NCBI GenBank assembly: GCA_949283785.1
Contig: CASDTR010000021.1
Coordinates: 1-64,000, forward strand
Length of the DNA stretch: 64,000 bases
Source: an uncultured Oscillospiraceae bacterium
Lineage (GTDB): Bacteria; Bacillota; Clostridia; Oscillospirales; Acutalibacteraceae
Direction: 5' to 3'
The notes beneath the pieces were generated by a model, which was not told the origin of the DNA, searched no databases, and saw nothing but the letters and a program-made list of their open reading frames with translations. The translations under genes were made by a program, and so were the position numbers. Each line of letters starts with the position of its first letter. Within the stretch, counting starts at the first letter, position 1. This document shows, piece by piece, positions 16,675 to 25,113 of the stretch.

Positions 16675-17940
16675 ATGTCAGTTTGTCTTATTATGCTTAC
16701 AAATACATATCCCTTTGACGGGGGAGAATATTTTATTGAGAACGAGATCGGAGTGCTGAGCCGCAGCTTTGACAAGGTTATAATCTGCGCCCTTGACGCC
16801 AACGCCGCTGATGCTTTGACAAGGGACGTGCCTGAAAATACCGATGCGTTTATAACGGGAAATCATTCGAGGAAAATGGAGAGAGCCGGGGACTTGCTCA
16901 AGGCCGCAGTCCGCATGGCCTTGGGCGGGACAAAGGAGCCTGACAGCAGAGATAAAGCCTGCGGGGATGCAAAGAAAATGCTGTTTCGTGAATACTTCCT
17001 TTCAAGAACCCGCAGGCAGCTGAAACAGGTCATGGAAAAGCTCAAAATTGAGGAGCTTAAAAAATATGACAGGGTTATTATTTACAGCTACTGGCTTTTT
17101 GTTGGGGCCAATGTGGCGGCAGAGCTTAAAAAGAAGCTTATAAATCGTGGAGTCAACGCTGAAAAGGCTGTTTCGAGAGCCCACGGCTATGATATATATG
17201 AAGAGAGGAATGTTTTGAATTACCTTCCTCAAAGGGAATATCTTTTAAAAAATCTTGACAGAGTTTTCACCTGTTCCGCCCACGGGGAGCGATATCTGAA
17301 GGATAAGTATCCCGCTTTTGCAGAGAAAACAGAGCGCTCTTTTCTCGGTACTGCCGACCGCGGAGCAAAGCCCGAGCGTGAGAACGAAATGTTTACGGTT
17401 GTCACCTGTTCATCTCTGAGTCCCGTAAAGAGGATATGGCGGGTTGCCGACGCCCTTTCCCTCTATCACGGCGAAAAGAAAATAAAGTGGATACACATAG
17501 GCGGTTCGGGGAAAAAGCTTGAGAAGCTGAAAGAGTATGCCGCCGAAAAGCTTATGAATTCCGATGCGGTGTGTGAATTTAAGGGGAGAATGGAAAACAA
17601 ACGGGTTCTGAGCTTTTATCTCGAAAGCAGTCCCGATTTGTTCCTGAACGTCAGCGAAAGCGAGGGGCTTCCCGTTTCGATTATGGAGGCAGCATCGGTG
17701 GGTATACCCGTTATAGCCACCGACTGCGGCGGAACGTGGGAAGCGGTGGAAGACGAGGTGACGGGGAAGCTCATAAAAAAAGATTTTTCCGATGCGGAGC
17801 TCCTTGGGGAAATCATAAGGTTTATGTCCCTCGAAAAAAGCATTGCCGATAAAATGTCGGCGGTTTCAAGGGATATGTGGAGGAAAAAATTCAGCGCCGA
17901 GAAAAATTATTCTGATTTTTCGAAGCGTCTGCTTTCCTGA
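16675..17940 (+). CDS. Glycosyltransferase, GT4 family (exopolysaccharide)
   Basis: 421-residue GT-B enzyme. The C-terminal half shows CSSLSPVKRIWRVADAL, HIGGSGKKLEKL, and the donor-binding EX7E region SESEGLPVSIMEAASVGIPVIATDCGG. It probably adds a sugar from an NDP-donor to a lipid-linked intermediate at the inner membrane face. ATG 16675 follows GGGAGG, which lies within the palindrome GGAGGCCTCC. It is the first gene of a three-gene operon with a Wzy-like polymerase and a BY-kinase. Confidence 0.9.
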   Translation: MSVCLIMLTNTYPFDGGEYFIENEIGVLSRSFDKVIICALDANAADALTRDVPENTDAFITGNHSRKMERAGDLLKAAVRMALGGTKEPDSRDKACGDAKKMLFREYFLSRTRRQLKQVMEKLKIEELKKYDRVIIYSYWLFVGANVAAELKKKLINRGVNAEKAVSRAHGYDIYEERNVLNYLPQREYLLKNLDRVFTCSAHGERYLKDKYPAFAEKTERSFLGTADRGAKPERENEMFTVVTCSSLSPVKRIWRVADALSLYHGEKKIKWIHIGGSGKKLEKLKEYAAEKLMNSDAVCEFKGRMENKRVLSFYLESSPDLFLNVSESEGLPVSIMEAASVGIPVIATDCGGTWEAVEDEVTGKLIKKDFSDAELLGEIIRFMSLEKSIADKMSAVSRDMWRKKFSAEKNYSDFSKRLLS

Positions 17941-17980
17941 AACAGCGATATTTTTATTTTTCGAAAGGAACTGTACGGCC

Positions 17981-18037
17981 ATGAAGGGCGGATTTATCGC
18001 GTTGTTTTATTCGGGTGCCGTATCGTGCGGCGGATAA
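17981..18037 (+). CDS. Possible 18-codon ORF coupled to the polymerase gene
   Basis: ATG 17981 follows AAAGGAACTGTACGGCC and runs to TAA 18037, three nt before the polymerase ATG 18040. Its last codons (GGC GGA TAA) provide the only ribosome-site-like sequence for that gene. It could be a coupling ORF or chance; there is no family resemblance. Confidence 0.25.
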   Translation: MKGGFIALFYSGAVSCGG

Positions 18038-18039
18038 AT

Positions 18040-19296
18040 ATGATGAAAAACGGAATTATCAGAATCAGCGGGGATATGGGAGATATTTTTTTCGAGACAG
18101 CGTTCCTGCTTCATATGTGCGGATATGCATTTTACACTATACCCGGCTGGGGGATAGGGATATATTACGTTTTCTACATTCTTTTTCTGGGAGCGGGAGC
18201 GTGTAATTCCCTGGGAAAATTTCTCCGCACCCACACTCTCAGCGTCGGACTTTTTACCCTGTGGAACCTGCTTTTTGTCCTTATATCCGTTTTGTCGGTG
18301 CTGTGGGCCGTGTCCAAAGGCGATACCCTCGGCATAGCTTTCAGGCTCCTCCAGAATTTAATCACGGCATTCTTTTTGATTGACTATGTAATCGACGGCG
18401 GAAAAATGCGGCGGCTCCTTACTCTTACGGTGGTTTCCGTAGTCTTTCTGGCGGTGACAATCCTGATTTTTACGCCTGTCTCCCTATGGTTCGCGGGGGA
18501 TATCGGTAATTTTTATTATAACAGAAATATCACCTGCGGAATCGAAATAACGGGAGCGGTAATTTCCCTTGTGCTGGCTTTTACGGCGGGGGAAAAAAGA
18601 TATTACGCATCCTATTTTTTCCTTTTTCTCATGGTGATACTTTCGAGTTCAAGAAGAGGAATAATAACCCTTGTGGCCGTATCCGTTATGGTTATACTCA
18701 TAAGCTCCGGCAGAAAGCATCTTATGAGGAATGTCCTTATCTGCCTTTTTGTGCCTGCTGCCGTTATATGGGCAATCAGAAGCATTTCCTTTCTCTCCGA
18801 TACTGTGGGCAGGACAATGGGGGATCTGGTTCAGTATTATTTTTCAGGCAGCGCTCCCGACGGAAGTGTGGCGAAAAGGGAGCTTTATGCGGCCAAGGGC
18901 ATCGAGATATTTCTGACACGGCCTCTGACGGGTTACGGAGGAGGAGCCTTTATCAAGCTGTTTTCCGAGGATTACGGAACATCTCACTATACTCACAATA
19001 ATTTTGTGGAGCTTTTGGTAAGTTACGGAATTATCGGTTTCGCGGCTTATTATTGGATTTATCCCGTAATCCTTTTTAAATCGGTAAAAGGACTCCTTAA
19101 AAGGGATGTTTATAAAATAATGTCTTTTGCATTGGTTGTCACTATGCTTATTTCCCATATAGGCACTGTCGGTTTTTACTCAAAGACGGATCATATTTAT
19201 CTGACGCTCTCATGGCTGCTGCCTTGGTTTTCATATTCGGGCGGGGGCGGAAAGGATAAAATCAAAAACCAAAGGGGGATTTTCATTGGAAAATGA
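18040..19296 (+). CDS. O-antigen ligase/Wzy-like polysaccharide polymerase
   Basis: A multi-pass membrane protein of about 418 residues with 10-12 hydrophobic segments. The Wzy_C/O-antigen ligase signature is seen in GYGGGAFIKLFSEDYGTSHYTHNNFVELLVSYGIIGF, a large periplasmic-type loop with conserved His and Asn followed by a helix. It would polymerise or ligate repeat units on the outer face. ATG 18040 follows GGCGGATAAAT; a GTG at 18025 is also in frame. The end overlaps the BY-kinase start by 11 nt. Confidence 0.85.
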   Translation: MMKNGIIRISGDMGDIFFETAFLLHMCGYAFYTIPGWGIGIYYVFYILFLGAGACNSLGKFLRTHTLSVGLFTLWNLLFVLISVLSVLWAVSKGDTLGIAFRLLQNLITAFFLIDYVIDGGKMRRLLTLTVVSVVFLAVTILIFTPVSLWFAGDIGNFYYNRNITCGIEITGAVISLVLAFTAGEKRYYASYFFLFLMVILSSSRRGIITLVAVSVMVILISSGRKHLMRNVLICLFVPAAVIWAIRSISFLSDTVGRTMGDLVQYYFSGSAPDGSVAKRELYAAKGIEIFLTRPLTGYGGGAFIKLFSEDYGTSHYTHNNFVELLVSYGIIGFAAYYWIYPVILFKSVKGLLKRDVYKIMSFALVVTMLISHIGTVGFYSKTDHIYLTLSWLLPWFSYSGGGGKDKIKNQRGIFIGK

Positions 19297-20701
19297 GGTC
19301 AAGACGGGAATAGAAATTAATCTTTTCCGCTTTTTCAAGATTCTTTTAAAAAAATGGTGGCTTATAGCGGCATTTGCTGCTTCCTTTGCCGCGGCGGGAG
19401 CAATCGGCGGAGCCGTGTCGTATAGGCCCCAATATACATCCAAGGTGGTCTTTATATCCAGCAACAGAAACGAAGGAGAAGCGGCGGGAAGTATATCCAG
19501 CGGAGACGTTACGGCGTCATCTACGCTGAATTCCACATTTAAATATATCCTTACAAGCGATGAGTTTTTAACGGAAGTAATACGAAAATCGGGTGCCGAT
19601 TATACCGTCAAAGAACTGCGCTCCGATATTTCCATTGCAGTACCCGCAAACACCTTGATATTGGAGCTGAGCGTCACTACGCCTTCCTCGCAAACCTCTT
19701 ATTCCGTAGCCAGAGCTGTGGAGACAAGCTATGCGCCTTATGTGGAAAGTGTCAAAAACACGAACCTTGAGATTTTCAGCGGCGCGTCGGCAGCCAAGGT
19801 TCCCGACAGCAGCTCGGACGTTGCGCTGTTCGGTGTGCTGGGATTCTTTATCGGTGCAGCAACCGCTGTAATAGTCACAGCAGTTTCGGATCTGCTCAGA
19901 GCCACTATCCGCAGTCAGAAGGATATTCAAAGGGAACTGGGCCTTTCGGTAATAGGACGAGTCGGCCACATAAAAAAGGACAGGCGCAAGGGCAAAAAGA
20001 AAAGCCTGCTGATAACCGACCTTTCCACAGGCTTCGGCTTTATTGAGGCTTATAAGATAATCAGGACCAAGGTGGAAATGCTGGCGGGCAAAAAGGGATA
20101 TAAAATTATAATGATAACAAGCGCCGGCGAAAATGAGGGAAAAACCACAGCAGCCGTAAATTTGGCAATTGCCCTTGGACAGAACGGAAAAAGGATTTTG
20201 TTGGTGGACGGCGATTTGAGAAAACCTGCCGTTGCCAAGGCGCTAAGTATAAGCACGGCGGAAAGCAGGGGGCTTTCAGATGTAATAAAGGGTAAAATAT
20301 CGGTCAATGAGGCGGTACGCTTTATCAAAAGATACGGGATATACGTTTTGGCCTCCGGCATAGCCGACGACAATGCTTCAGAGCTTTTGTCGGGAAAAAA
20401 AGCGAGGGAGTTTTTCGCAGGTATCAGAGAGAGCTTTGACTATGTAATTGTAGATACAGCCCCCGTAAACGTGGTAACGGACAGCATTATTGTAGCGGGA
20501 TATTCAGACGGAGTGATTTTGGTGGTGCGTGACGACGCCACTCCCATACCTTTTCTTCAGGATGCGGTTTCGGCGGTTTCCGACAGCGGTACTCCGATTC
20601 TCGGCAGTATTTATAACAATGTGGAAAAGACATCTTCGCCCGGAGGATACTCGGGCTATTCGGGTTACGGCTACGGCAAGCAGGGCTACGGATACAACTG
20701 A
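19286..20701 (+). CDS. Polysaccharide co-polymerase fused to bacterial tyrosine kinase (Wzc-like BY-kinase)
   Basis: 471 residues. A Wzz-type N-terminal part has two membrane helices (about 26-48 and 180-205) around an extracellular domain. The cytoplasmic kinase follows with Walker A (SAGENEGKTTAAVNLA), Walker A' (ILLVDGDLRKP) and Walker B (DYVIVDTAP). The C-terminal tail GGYSGYSGYGYGKQGYGYN holds six Tyr for autophosphorylation. It controls chain length and export of the polymer. In Firmicutes the two halves are usually separate proteins (CpsC/CpsD); here they are one chain, as in proteobacterial Wzc. Start TTG 19286 has AGGGGG seven nt upstream. Confidence 0.9.
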   Translation: MENEVKTGIEINLFRFFKILLKKWWLIAAFAASFAAAGAIGGAVSYRPQYTSKVVFISSNRNEGEAAGSISSGDVTASSTLNSTFKYILTSDEFLTEVIRKSGADYTVKELRSDISIAVPANTLILELSVTTPSSQTSYSVARAVETSYAPYVESVKNTNLEIFSGASAAKVPDSSSDVALFGVLGFFIGAATAVIVTAVSDLLRATIRSQKDIQRELGLSVIGRVGHIKKDRRKGKKKSLLITDLSTGFGFIEAYKIIRTKVEMLAGKKGYKIIMITSAGENEGKTTAAVNLAIALGQNGKRILLVDGDLRKPAVAKALSISTAESRGLSDVIKGKISVNEAVRFIKRYGIYVLASGIADDNASELLSGKKAREFFAGIRESFDYVIVDTAPVNVVTDSIIVAGYSDGVILVVRDDATPIPFLQDAVSAVSDSGTPILGSIYNNVEKTSSPGGYSGYSGYGYGKQGYGYN

Positions 20702-20712
20702 ACAGATGAAAA

Positions 20713-20739
20713 AAGCGCGGAGCAAAAGTCTCCGCGCTT
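20713..20739. terminator. Bidirectional terminator between the BY-kinase and CmpB-like genes
   Basis: AAGCGCGGAG (20713-20722) pairs with CTCCGCGCTT (20730-20739). The minus strand continues TTTTC and the plus strand has GAGCTTTTATGCTTTT. It sits between convergent genes. Confidence 0.85.
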
Positions 20740-20756
20740 GAGCTTTTATGCTTTTG

Positions 20757-21584
20757 TTAATACATTTCGCTGTCGTCTTCAAAAATCAGATGTTTGATCT
20801 CTTCAAGGATGCTGTTGATTTTTTCAAGCTGCTTTTTTGAGCCGCTTTCGAGGTTGGGGTATGTGTCAACCATACGGTTGTGCTTGTCGCTTTTCTCATG
20901 GTCATGCTTAAAGTAATTGGTTATCGAATTGATGTTTTCGGTCATCTGATCGTTATACTCGGAAAAAAGCTGCCTGAGTCTTTCACGGCGCTTTGCGGCG
21001 CTTTCGGAGGACTCTTCATATTTAGCCGTTATGTTGTCTTTAAGCTTCTTGAGCTTATCCATCATATCCTTGATGTCCATAGCCTTGCGTACTGCATTGG
21101 CCAGATCGAAGGCGAATATGACAAGTATGACCGCAAGGATTATATAAATATACTTTGCGGGCATATCAGAAAAGATTTTCTCTCCGATATTTGGGTGAAT
21201 AAAGTAAATGAAAAGTACGGAAGCGATGCCCCAGTACATTGAGTGTCTGAAGCAGATGCGTCCCTGGATGTTGAGCCATTTGTTTGAATAGTCCCACCAG
21301 CGGGCGTGGAAGAGCTTTTCCATGATGTAGCTTGTGGCAAATTCAACGGCGTCGCAAACAACAAGACCTACGATGAATACAAGAGCAGGATGATCCGTCA
21401 AGGGCGTGAGAACAAGGGTCATTACTACGGCTCCCGTGCCGTATATAGGACAGATCGGGCCAGTGAGGAACCCTCTGTTTATGAGCTTCTTGGCTGCCGC
21501 TGAACAATATATTGATTCCACAAGCCAGCCCAAAGCGCTGTAAAAAAAGAAGTAAATGGCGATCAAAGCGATTTTTTCCAGCAT
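20757..21584 (-). CDS. CmpB-like membrane protein (putative ABC-transporter type IV, PF06541-like)
   Basis: 275 residues. The N-terminal half has about five hydrophobic helices with the family features ALGWLVESIYCS, NRGFLTGPICPIYGTGAV and WDYSNKWLNIQGRICFRHSMYWG. The C-terminal third (about 175-275) is charged and probably coiled coil. The family name is historical and no transport role is proven. ATG 21584 follows GGAGGTGCCGTA. It is 14 nt downstream of the HD-domain gene and probably co-transcribed with it. Confidence 0.82.
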   Translation of the reverse strand: MLEKIALIAIYFFFYSALGWLVESIYCSAAAKKLINRGFLTGPICPIYGTGAVVMTLVLTPLTDHPALVFIVGLVVCDAVEFATSYIMEKLFHARWWDYSNKWLNIQGRICFRHSMYWGIASVLFIYFIHPNIGEKIFSDMPAKYIYIILAVILVIFAFDLANAVRKAMDIKDMMDKLKKLKDNITAKYEESSESAAKRRERLRQLFSEYNDQMTENINSITNYFKHDHEKSDKHNRMVDTYPNLESGSKKQLEKINSILEEIKHLIFEDDSEMY

Positions 21585-21598
21585 TACGGCACCTCCGG

Positions 21599-22126
21599 TC
21601 AGGCTTTAGGACGGGAAGGGGTTATTCCCGTCTCCAGAGTGAAACGATGAGCCTGTTTGGGGACAATTGATACCATGAGCTCCTTGACTGCGCAGTATTT
21701 GTCGCACATGCTCACGGCAAATGCCTCTTTTTTCATGGGGGGAGTGGGGGTGAGAGGCCACATATGGCGGCGGATAACCTCTTTTTCAAGCTCGCTGAGC
21801 CTGTCGCCGCAGAGGACTTCGGCGTTTTTAAGGGCAAAGCCGGGGTGGCGGTATCCGTGGAGTCTGTGGGAGGAATCCTTCTCATGCCAGTCGTAATAGA
21901 ACAGATCGTGGAGCACTGCTCCTCTTGCTGCGGAAACATAATCCCATCCCATTTTTTTGCACACAAGGTAGCTCAGATATGCAACGCTCGTAATATGCTG
22001 CAGGCGATTTATCTCCATGTGTTGCTCGTAGACGGCGAGACCCTGTACCTCATCTGTAAAATAAATGTCGCTTACGCAGTCGAAAAATTCCTTTTCGGAA
22101 TGCGGATTTATTTTATATGAGCGCAT
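21599..22126 (-). CDS. HD-domain phosphohydrolase
   Basis: About 175 residues from ATG 22126. The metal ligands of the HD fold are visible: H in RLQHITSVAYLS, HD in ARGAVLHDLFYYDWH, and later RHPGFALKNAEV, IRRHMWP and SMCDKY with the last Asp. It probably cleaves a phosphoester of a nucleotide; the substrate is unknown. The reading frame is open to ATG 22198, but neither start has a good ribosome site. Confidence 0.8.
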   Translation of the reverse strand: MRSYKINPHSEKEFFDCVSDIYFTDEVQGLAVYEQHMEINRLQHITSVAYLSYLVCKKMGWDYVSAARGAVLHDLFYYDWHEKDSSHRLHGYRHPGFALKNAEVLCGDRLSELEKEVIRRHMWPLTPTPPMKKEAFAVSMCDKYCAVKELMVSIVPKQAHRFTLETGITPSRPKA

Positions 22127-22207
22127 ATACGCTTTATCAAATCTTGATATTTTAATCACAACCTTAATATACTTGAGTAAAATTATATGCTTTAGCATAA
22201 CTTAAAT

Positions 22208-22237
22208 ATTATATCATCAATATAAGGAACATTACAA
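22208..22237 (-). promoter_or_regulatory. Probable promoter of the HD/CmpB-like pair
   Basis: TTGTAA (22237-22232), 18-nt spacer, TATAAT (22213-22208) on the minus strand. It lies in the 53-nt gap after the HAD gene, so that gene is a separate unit. Confidence 0.6.
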
Positions 22238-22251
22238 TATAGATATGTAAA

Positions 22252-23082
22252 TTAATCCCGTTCTTTTCCGTAAAACATTTTAAAAATTTCTTTTGCCACA
22301 GCGTCGTTGCTGTTTTTTCCTATTATCTTATGGGCTATATCACGCACCTCTTTTCTTCCGTTTGAAACAGCGCAGCAGTAATCGGCGGCTTTCATCATGG
22401 CAATATCGTTGAGGTTGTCACCGAAAGCTGTCGTACTGTCTGCATTGACGTATTTTTTTATAAATTCCATGCCTGAAGGTTTGCTTGATTTGTCGCTGAA
22501 CACTTCAAGATACCAGCAGTCATAGTATGTATCCTCATAAAACACGGCGGAAACTCCGTCAAGCTGTGAGATTTCGTCAAAAAGCGGTTTTCCCTGTTCG
22601 TAGTTTACCAGATCCGAAAAATATACAACGGTTTTTCCCTGAGCCGATAAAGAGGGCACCTGCTGAAATTTTTTGTATTTATGCTTTCTTTCCTCATAAA
22701 AGTCTCTCTGGGCTTTATTTGAGAAGGAGGTATATTCGAGGTCTATATTTCCTTTTGAAAAGCTGAACATAAAGGGCGTCTGATTGTGCTTTTCAAAAAT
22801 TTTCACAGCCTCTGCTGCGGTTTTTTCACTTATGGCGCTTACCGACAGATATTCTTCCATTACGGGATCAAATATAAATACTCCGTTCATGAGCACAACC
22901 GGTATGTTTAAATCGAGCTTTTGCAAAATCGCTTTTGCCGAAACGCGGCTTCTGGCGGTTGCTACGGTAAAAAGGAGTCCGTCGCCGATCATTTTGTTTA
23001 TGAGCGACGCCGAAGTCTCGGTGACATTTCCCTGAGGGTCCAAAAAAGTGCCGTCCAGGTCGGTTATGTAAAGGGTTTTCAA
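22252..23082 (-). CDS. HAD-superfamily hydrolase, Cof type
   Basis: 276 residues. Motif I is TDLDGTFLD at the N-terminus (nucleophile Asp about 8). TVATARSR is motif II, the C2-type cap lies between about 80 and 190, and TAFGDNLNDIAMMKAADYCCAVSNG is motif III/IV. It is a cytosolic sugar-phosphate or cofactor phosphatase; the exact substrate cannot be told. The start is TTG 23082 behind GCGGTGAATC. Confidence 0.9.
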   Translation of the reverse strand: MKTLYITDLDGTFLDPQGNVTETSASLINKMIGDGLLFTVATARSRVSAKAILQKLDLNIPVVLMNGVFIFDPVMEEYLSVSAISEKTAAEAVKIFEKHNQTPFMFSFSKGNIDLEYTSFSNKAQRDFYEERKHKYKKFQQVPSLSAQGKTVVYFSDLVNYEQGKPLFDEISQLDGVSAVFYEDTYYDCWYLEVFSDKSSKPSGMEFIKKYVNADSTTAFGDNLNDIAMMKAADYCCAVSNGRKEVRDIAHKIIGKNSNDAVAKEIFKMFYGKERD

Positions 23083-23183
23083 AAAGATTCACCGCTTTCT
23101 TATCCGTATACATAAAAATAATAACATATTTATAAACTAAAAACAATATAAAAGGAAAAATTTAAAAGTAAGAGCTTAACTAC

Positions 23184-23212
23184 TTGTAAGTGCCGGCTGA
23201 AATTGGTATAAT
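23184..23212 (+). promoter_or_regulatory. Promoter of the Nudix gene
   Basis: TTGTAA (23184-23189), 17-nt spacer, TATAAT (23207-23212). The 88-nt leader can fold: AAAGCGTT (about 23229-23236) with AACGCTTT (about 23268-23275) encloses a second TTGCT/AGCAG pair. Confidence 0.75.
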
Positions 23213-23300
23213 AAACCTGTATTATCACAAAGCGTTAATTGCTACATGAAAATTAAGCAGTAAATAAAACGCTTTGAATCTTAAAGAAAGCGGTTTTACA

Positions 23301-24029
23301 ATGTTAGGTAAATATGCAAAGGTCAGGGTAACCCGACCCATGCATTCCTCCTATCCTGAAAAAGGATTTAAATACGGGCTTAATTTCGGTGCCGTGGAGG
23401 GTATATCCGGAAATTCGGGCGGAGTGATGATGGCGTATATTATGGGTATTGACCATCCGGTCAGGAGCTTTGACGGAAGAATAATTGCAGTCATTCACCA
23501 CAAGCTCGGGGACGACGTGCTTGTAGTTTCCCCGAAGAGCAAGAGGTTTATTGTCAACGAAATCGAGCAGGCTGTCAGTTTTGCGGAAAAACCGGGTACC
23601 TATACCCTTGACTGTCTTTATGAGAGGTCATGCGGAGCGGTGATTTTTAACGGCAAAGGTATGCAGCGTACTTTTCTTCTCATTAAGAATAAGAGAAGCG
23701 CCCACTGGGGATTCCCGAAAGGACATGTGGAAAAGGGCGAGAGCTTTGAGGAGACTGCTCTCAGAGAAGTTTTTGAAGAGACGGGGCTTAAAGTCAAGCT
23801 GATTCCAAAATTCGCATCCCGTTCCGACTATACTATTCAGGGAAAAGTAGAGAAAAACGTAACGATTTTCCTTGCCGAAAGCGGTACTCGGGACGTGGTT
23901 TTGCAGGAAGAGGAAATCGAGAGCTCAGTGTGGCTGAGCTATGACGAGGCCATGAAGACCCTGAAGTTTGAAAACGACAAAACTATTCTCAAAAAGGCTC
24001 ACGCCTTTATGCAGAAAAAAAGAATATAA
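23301..24029 (+). CDS. Nudix hydrolase with N-terminal pyrophosphatase-like domain
   Basis: About 242 residues. The C-terminal half (from about 105) is a Nudix domain whose box reads GHVEKGESFEETALREVFEETGL, matching GX5EX7REUXEEXGU fully, with WGFPKGHVEKGE as in Ap4A hydrolases. The N-terminal 95 residues (YIMGIDHPVRSFDGRIIAVIHHK, DDVLVVSP) resemble the small soluble pyrophosphatase-like proteins of Clostridia; this is from memory and not certain. It likely hydrolyses a dinucleoside polyphosphate or similar NDP-X. ATG 23301 is preferred over an in-frame start at 23274. Confidence 0.85.
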   Translation: MLGKYAKVRVTRPMHSSYPEKGFKYGLNFGAVEGISGNSGGVMMAYIMGIDHPVRSFDGRIIAVIHHKLGDDVLVVSPKSKRFIVNEIEQAVSFAEKPGTYTLDCLYERSCGAVIFNGKGMQRTFLLIKNKRSAHWGFPKGHVEKGESFEETALREVFEETGLKVKLIPKFASRSDYTIQGKVEKNVTIFLAESGTRDVVLQEEEIESSVWLSYDEAMKTLKFENDKTILKKAHAFMQKKRI

Positions 24030-24065
24030 TAAAACCAACTATGAAAGAATTAAAGAGGTGGTAAA

Positions 24066-24578
24066 GTGACAGAAACGTTAGTAAACCAGATGATTGCCTT
24101 TTTCAGCGACACTATTCCGGCGGAGCTTACGATTTTTGTAATTTCTCTTATGCCCATTTTGGAGCTGAGAGGCGGACTTATTGCGGCGTCGATACTCGGA
24201 GTACCGCTGCTTCCCGCTTTTGCGATTTGCTTTATCGGAAACATTCTGCCCATTCCCTTTATTCTTCTGCTCATCAAGCGTATTTTCGAGTTTATGAAAA
24301 AGCACAACATAATGAAAGGCGTTGTGCTCAAGCTCGAAGAGAGAGCTGCTAAAAAGAGCAAGAAGGTTGAGAACAATCTCGTATTGGGCCTTTTGGCATT
24401 TGTCGCCGTACCTCTTCCGGGAACGGGAGGCTGGACGGGAGCTCTTGTGGCGGCCTTAATGGATTTGCCCATTAAAAAGTCGTTCCCCTCTATCGCTGCC
24501 GGCGTATTTATTGCGGGAGTCATAATAGCGTCCCTTTCCTACGGACTTCCCGAGGTTATCGCGGGACTGTTTGCATAA
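24066..24578 (+). CDS. Small multidrug export protein family (PF06695-like)
   Basis: A 170-residue hydrophobic protein with four or five helices. The family features are ISLMPILELRGGLIAAS near the N-terminus and FVAVPLPGTGGWTGALVAAL in the second half, two reentrant-like Gly/Pro motifs. The export role in the family name is weakly supported. The start is GTG 24066 behind GAGGTGG. It lies 36 nt after the Nudix gene and is probably in its operon. Confidence 0.85.
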   Translation: MTETLVNQMIAFFSDTIPAELTIFVISLMPILELRGGLIAASILGVPLLPAFAICFIGNILPIPFILLLIKRIFEFMKKHNIMKGVVLKLEERAAKKSKKVENNLVLGLLAFVAVPLPGTGGWTGALVAALMDLPIKKSFPSIAAGVFIAGVIIASLSYGLPEVIAGLFA

Positions 24579-24603
24579 AATTAAAGGCGAATTTAAAGAA
24601 TTT

Positions 24604-24636
24604 AAAATACCGTCGGAGTTTTCCGACGGTATTTTT
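24604..24636 (+). terminator. Terminator of the Nudix / PF06695 operon
   Basis: A 14-bp stem AAAATACCGTCGGA (24604-24617) / TCCGACGGTATTTT (24622-24635) with a GTTT loop; the T-run ends the stem. Confidence 0.9.
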
Positions 24637-24639
24637 TAT

Positions 24640-24922
24640 GTGGAAGATAATACAGCGTTTTGAAAAGACTTGTCGATCAAATCTTTATATTTCCAAAATG
24701 GTATCTATTTGATCGTCTTTAAGGTGTTGCTTTCCTAAAAAAGAATAAAGAATCCATCGTTTTCGAAGTCAGAAAACGATGGTAAATTTCATTTTGCCGC
24801 GCAAAACTCAAGCCGCAGGCAAAGAGCGCTTGAAAGCATGTTTTCTGTTAACCATTATTTTTTTATTAGAATAAAACTTCGATGGTGACCGTCATCCATT
24901 AGAGCGCACCTCTATTTTTTTG
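24640..24922. other. Intergenic region with two inverted repeats, no gene seen
   Basis: GATCAAAT (about 24675-24682) and ATTTGATC (about 24707-24714), each flanked by AAAGAC/GTCTTT, form a long imperfect hairpin. CCATCGTTTTC (24754-24764) pairs with GAAAACGATGG (24772-24782), an 11-bp stem without a T-run. No ORF with a ribosome site is present. It could be the remains of a mobile element or part of an unrecognised RNA. Confidence 0.4.
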
Positions 24923-25107
24923 CAAAATAAAAACTCCCGTATATTCGGTAAGAACATACGGGAGCATAAACTCTTATATCTTCGTTTGAGCTTTACAGGG
25001 CGGTGAAACTGCATTTTCGATACAGCCTGTTCAAACCGGCTCATTGTGTCTGCGCAAATCTGCGGCAGCAATCCATATTCCTGTAGGAGCCATACCTATC
25101 GAACACG
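24923..25107 (-). ncRNA. Candidate small non-coding RNA (about 185 nt)
   Basis: A strong promoter and a strong terminator on the minus strand bracket about 185 nt without a convincing ORF. The 3' end is a 9-bp stem (24934-24942 with 24956-24964) followed by TTTTTATTTT. TTCGATA near the 5' end (about 25097-25103) can pair with TATCGAA further on (about 25015-25021), closing a large internal domain. The size would fit a 6S-like or other sRNA, but I do not recognise a conserved core of 6S, SRP, tmRNA or RNase P. Short frames inside (20-24 codons) lack good ribosome sites. Confidence 0.5.
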
Positions 25108-25113
25108 CTTCGC

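Noticed and set aside
24934..24964. The sequence AACTCCCGTAT at about 24933 and 26809 as copies of a mobile repeat
   Set aside because: The shared stretch is only about 11 nt. At 24933 it is part of a terminator stem, and the second site has no matching arm.
25024..25110. tRNA-like TTCAAACC motif
   Set aside because: No acceptor stem or anticodon arm can be built around it; it lies within the candidate small RNA.
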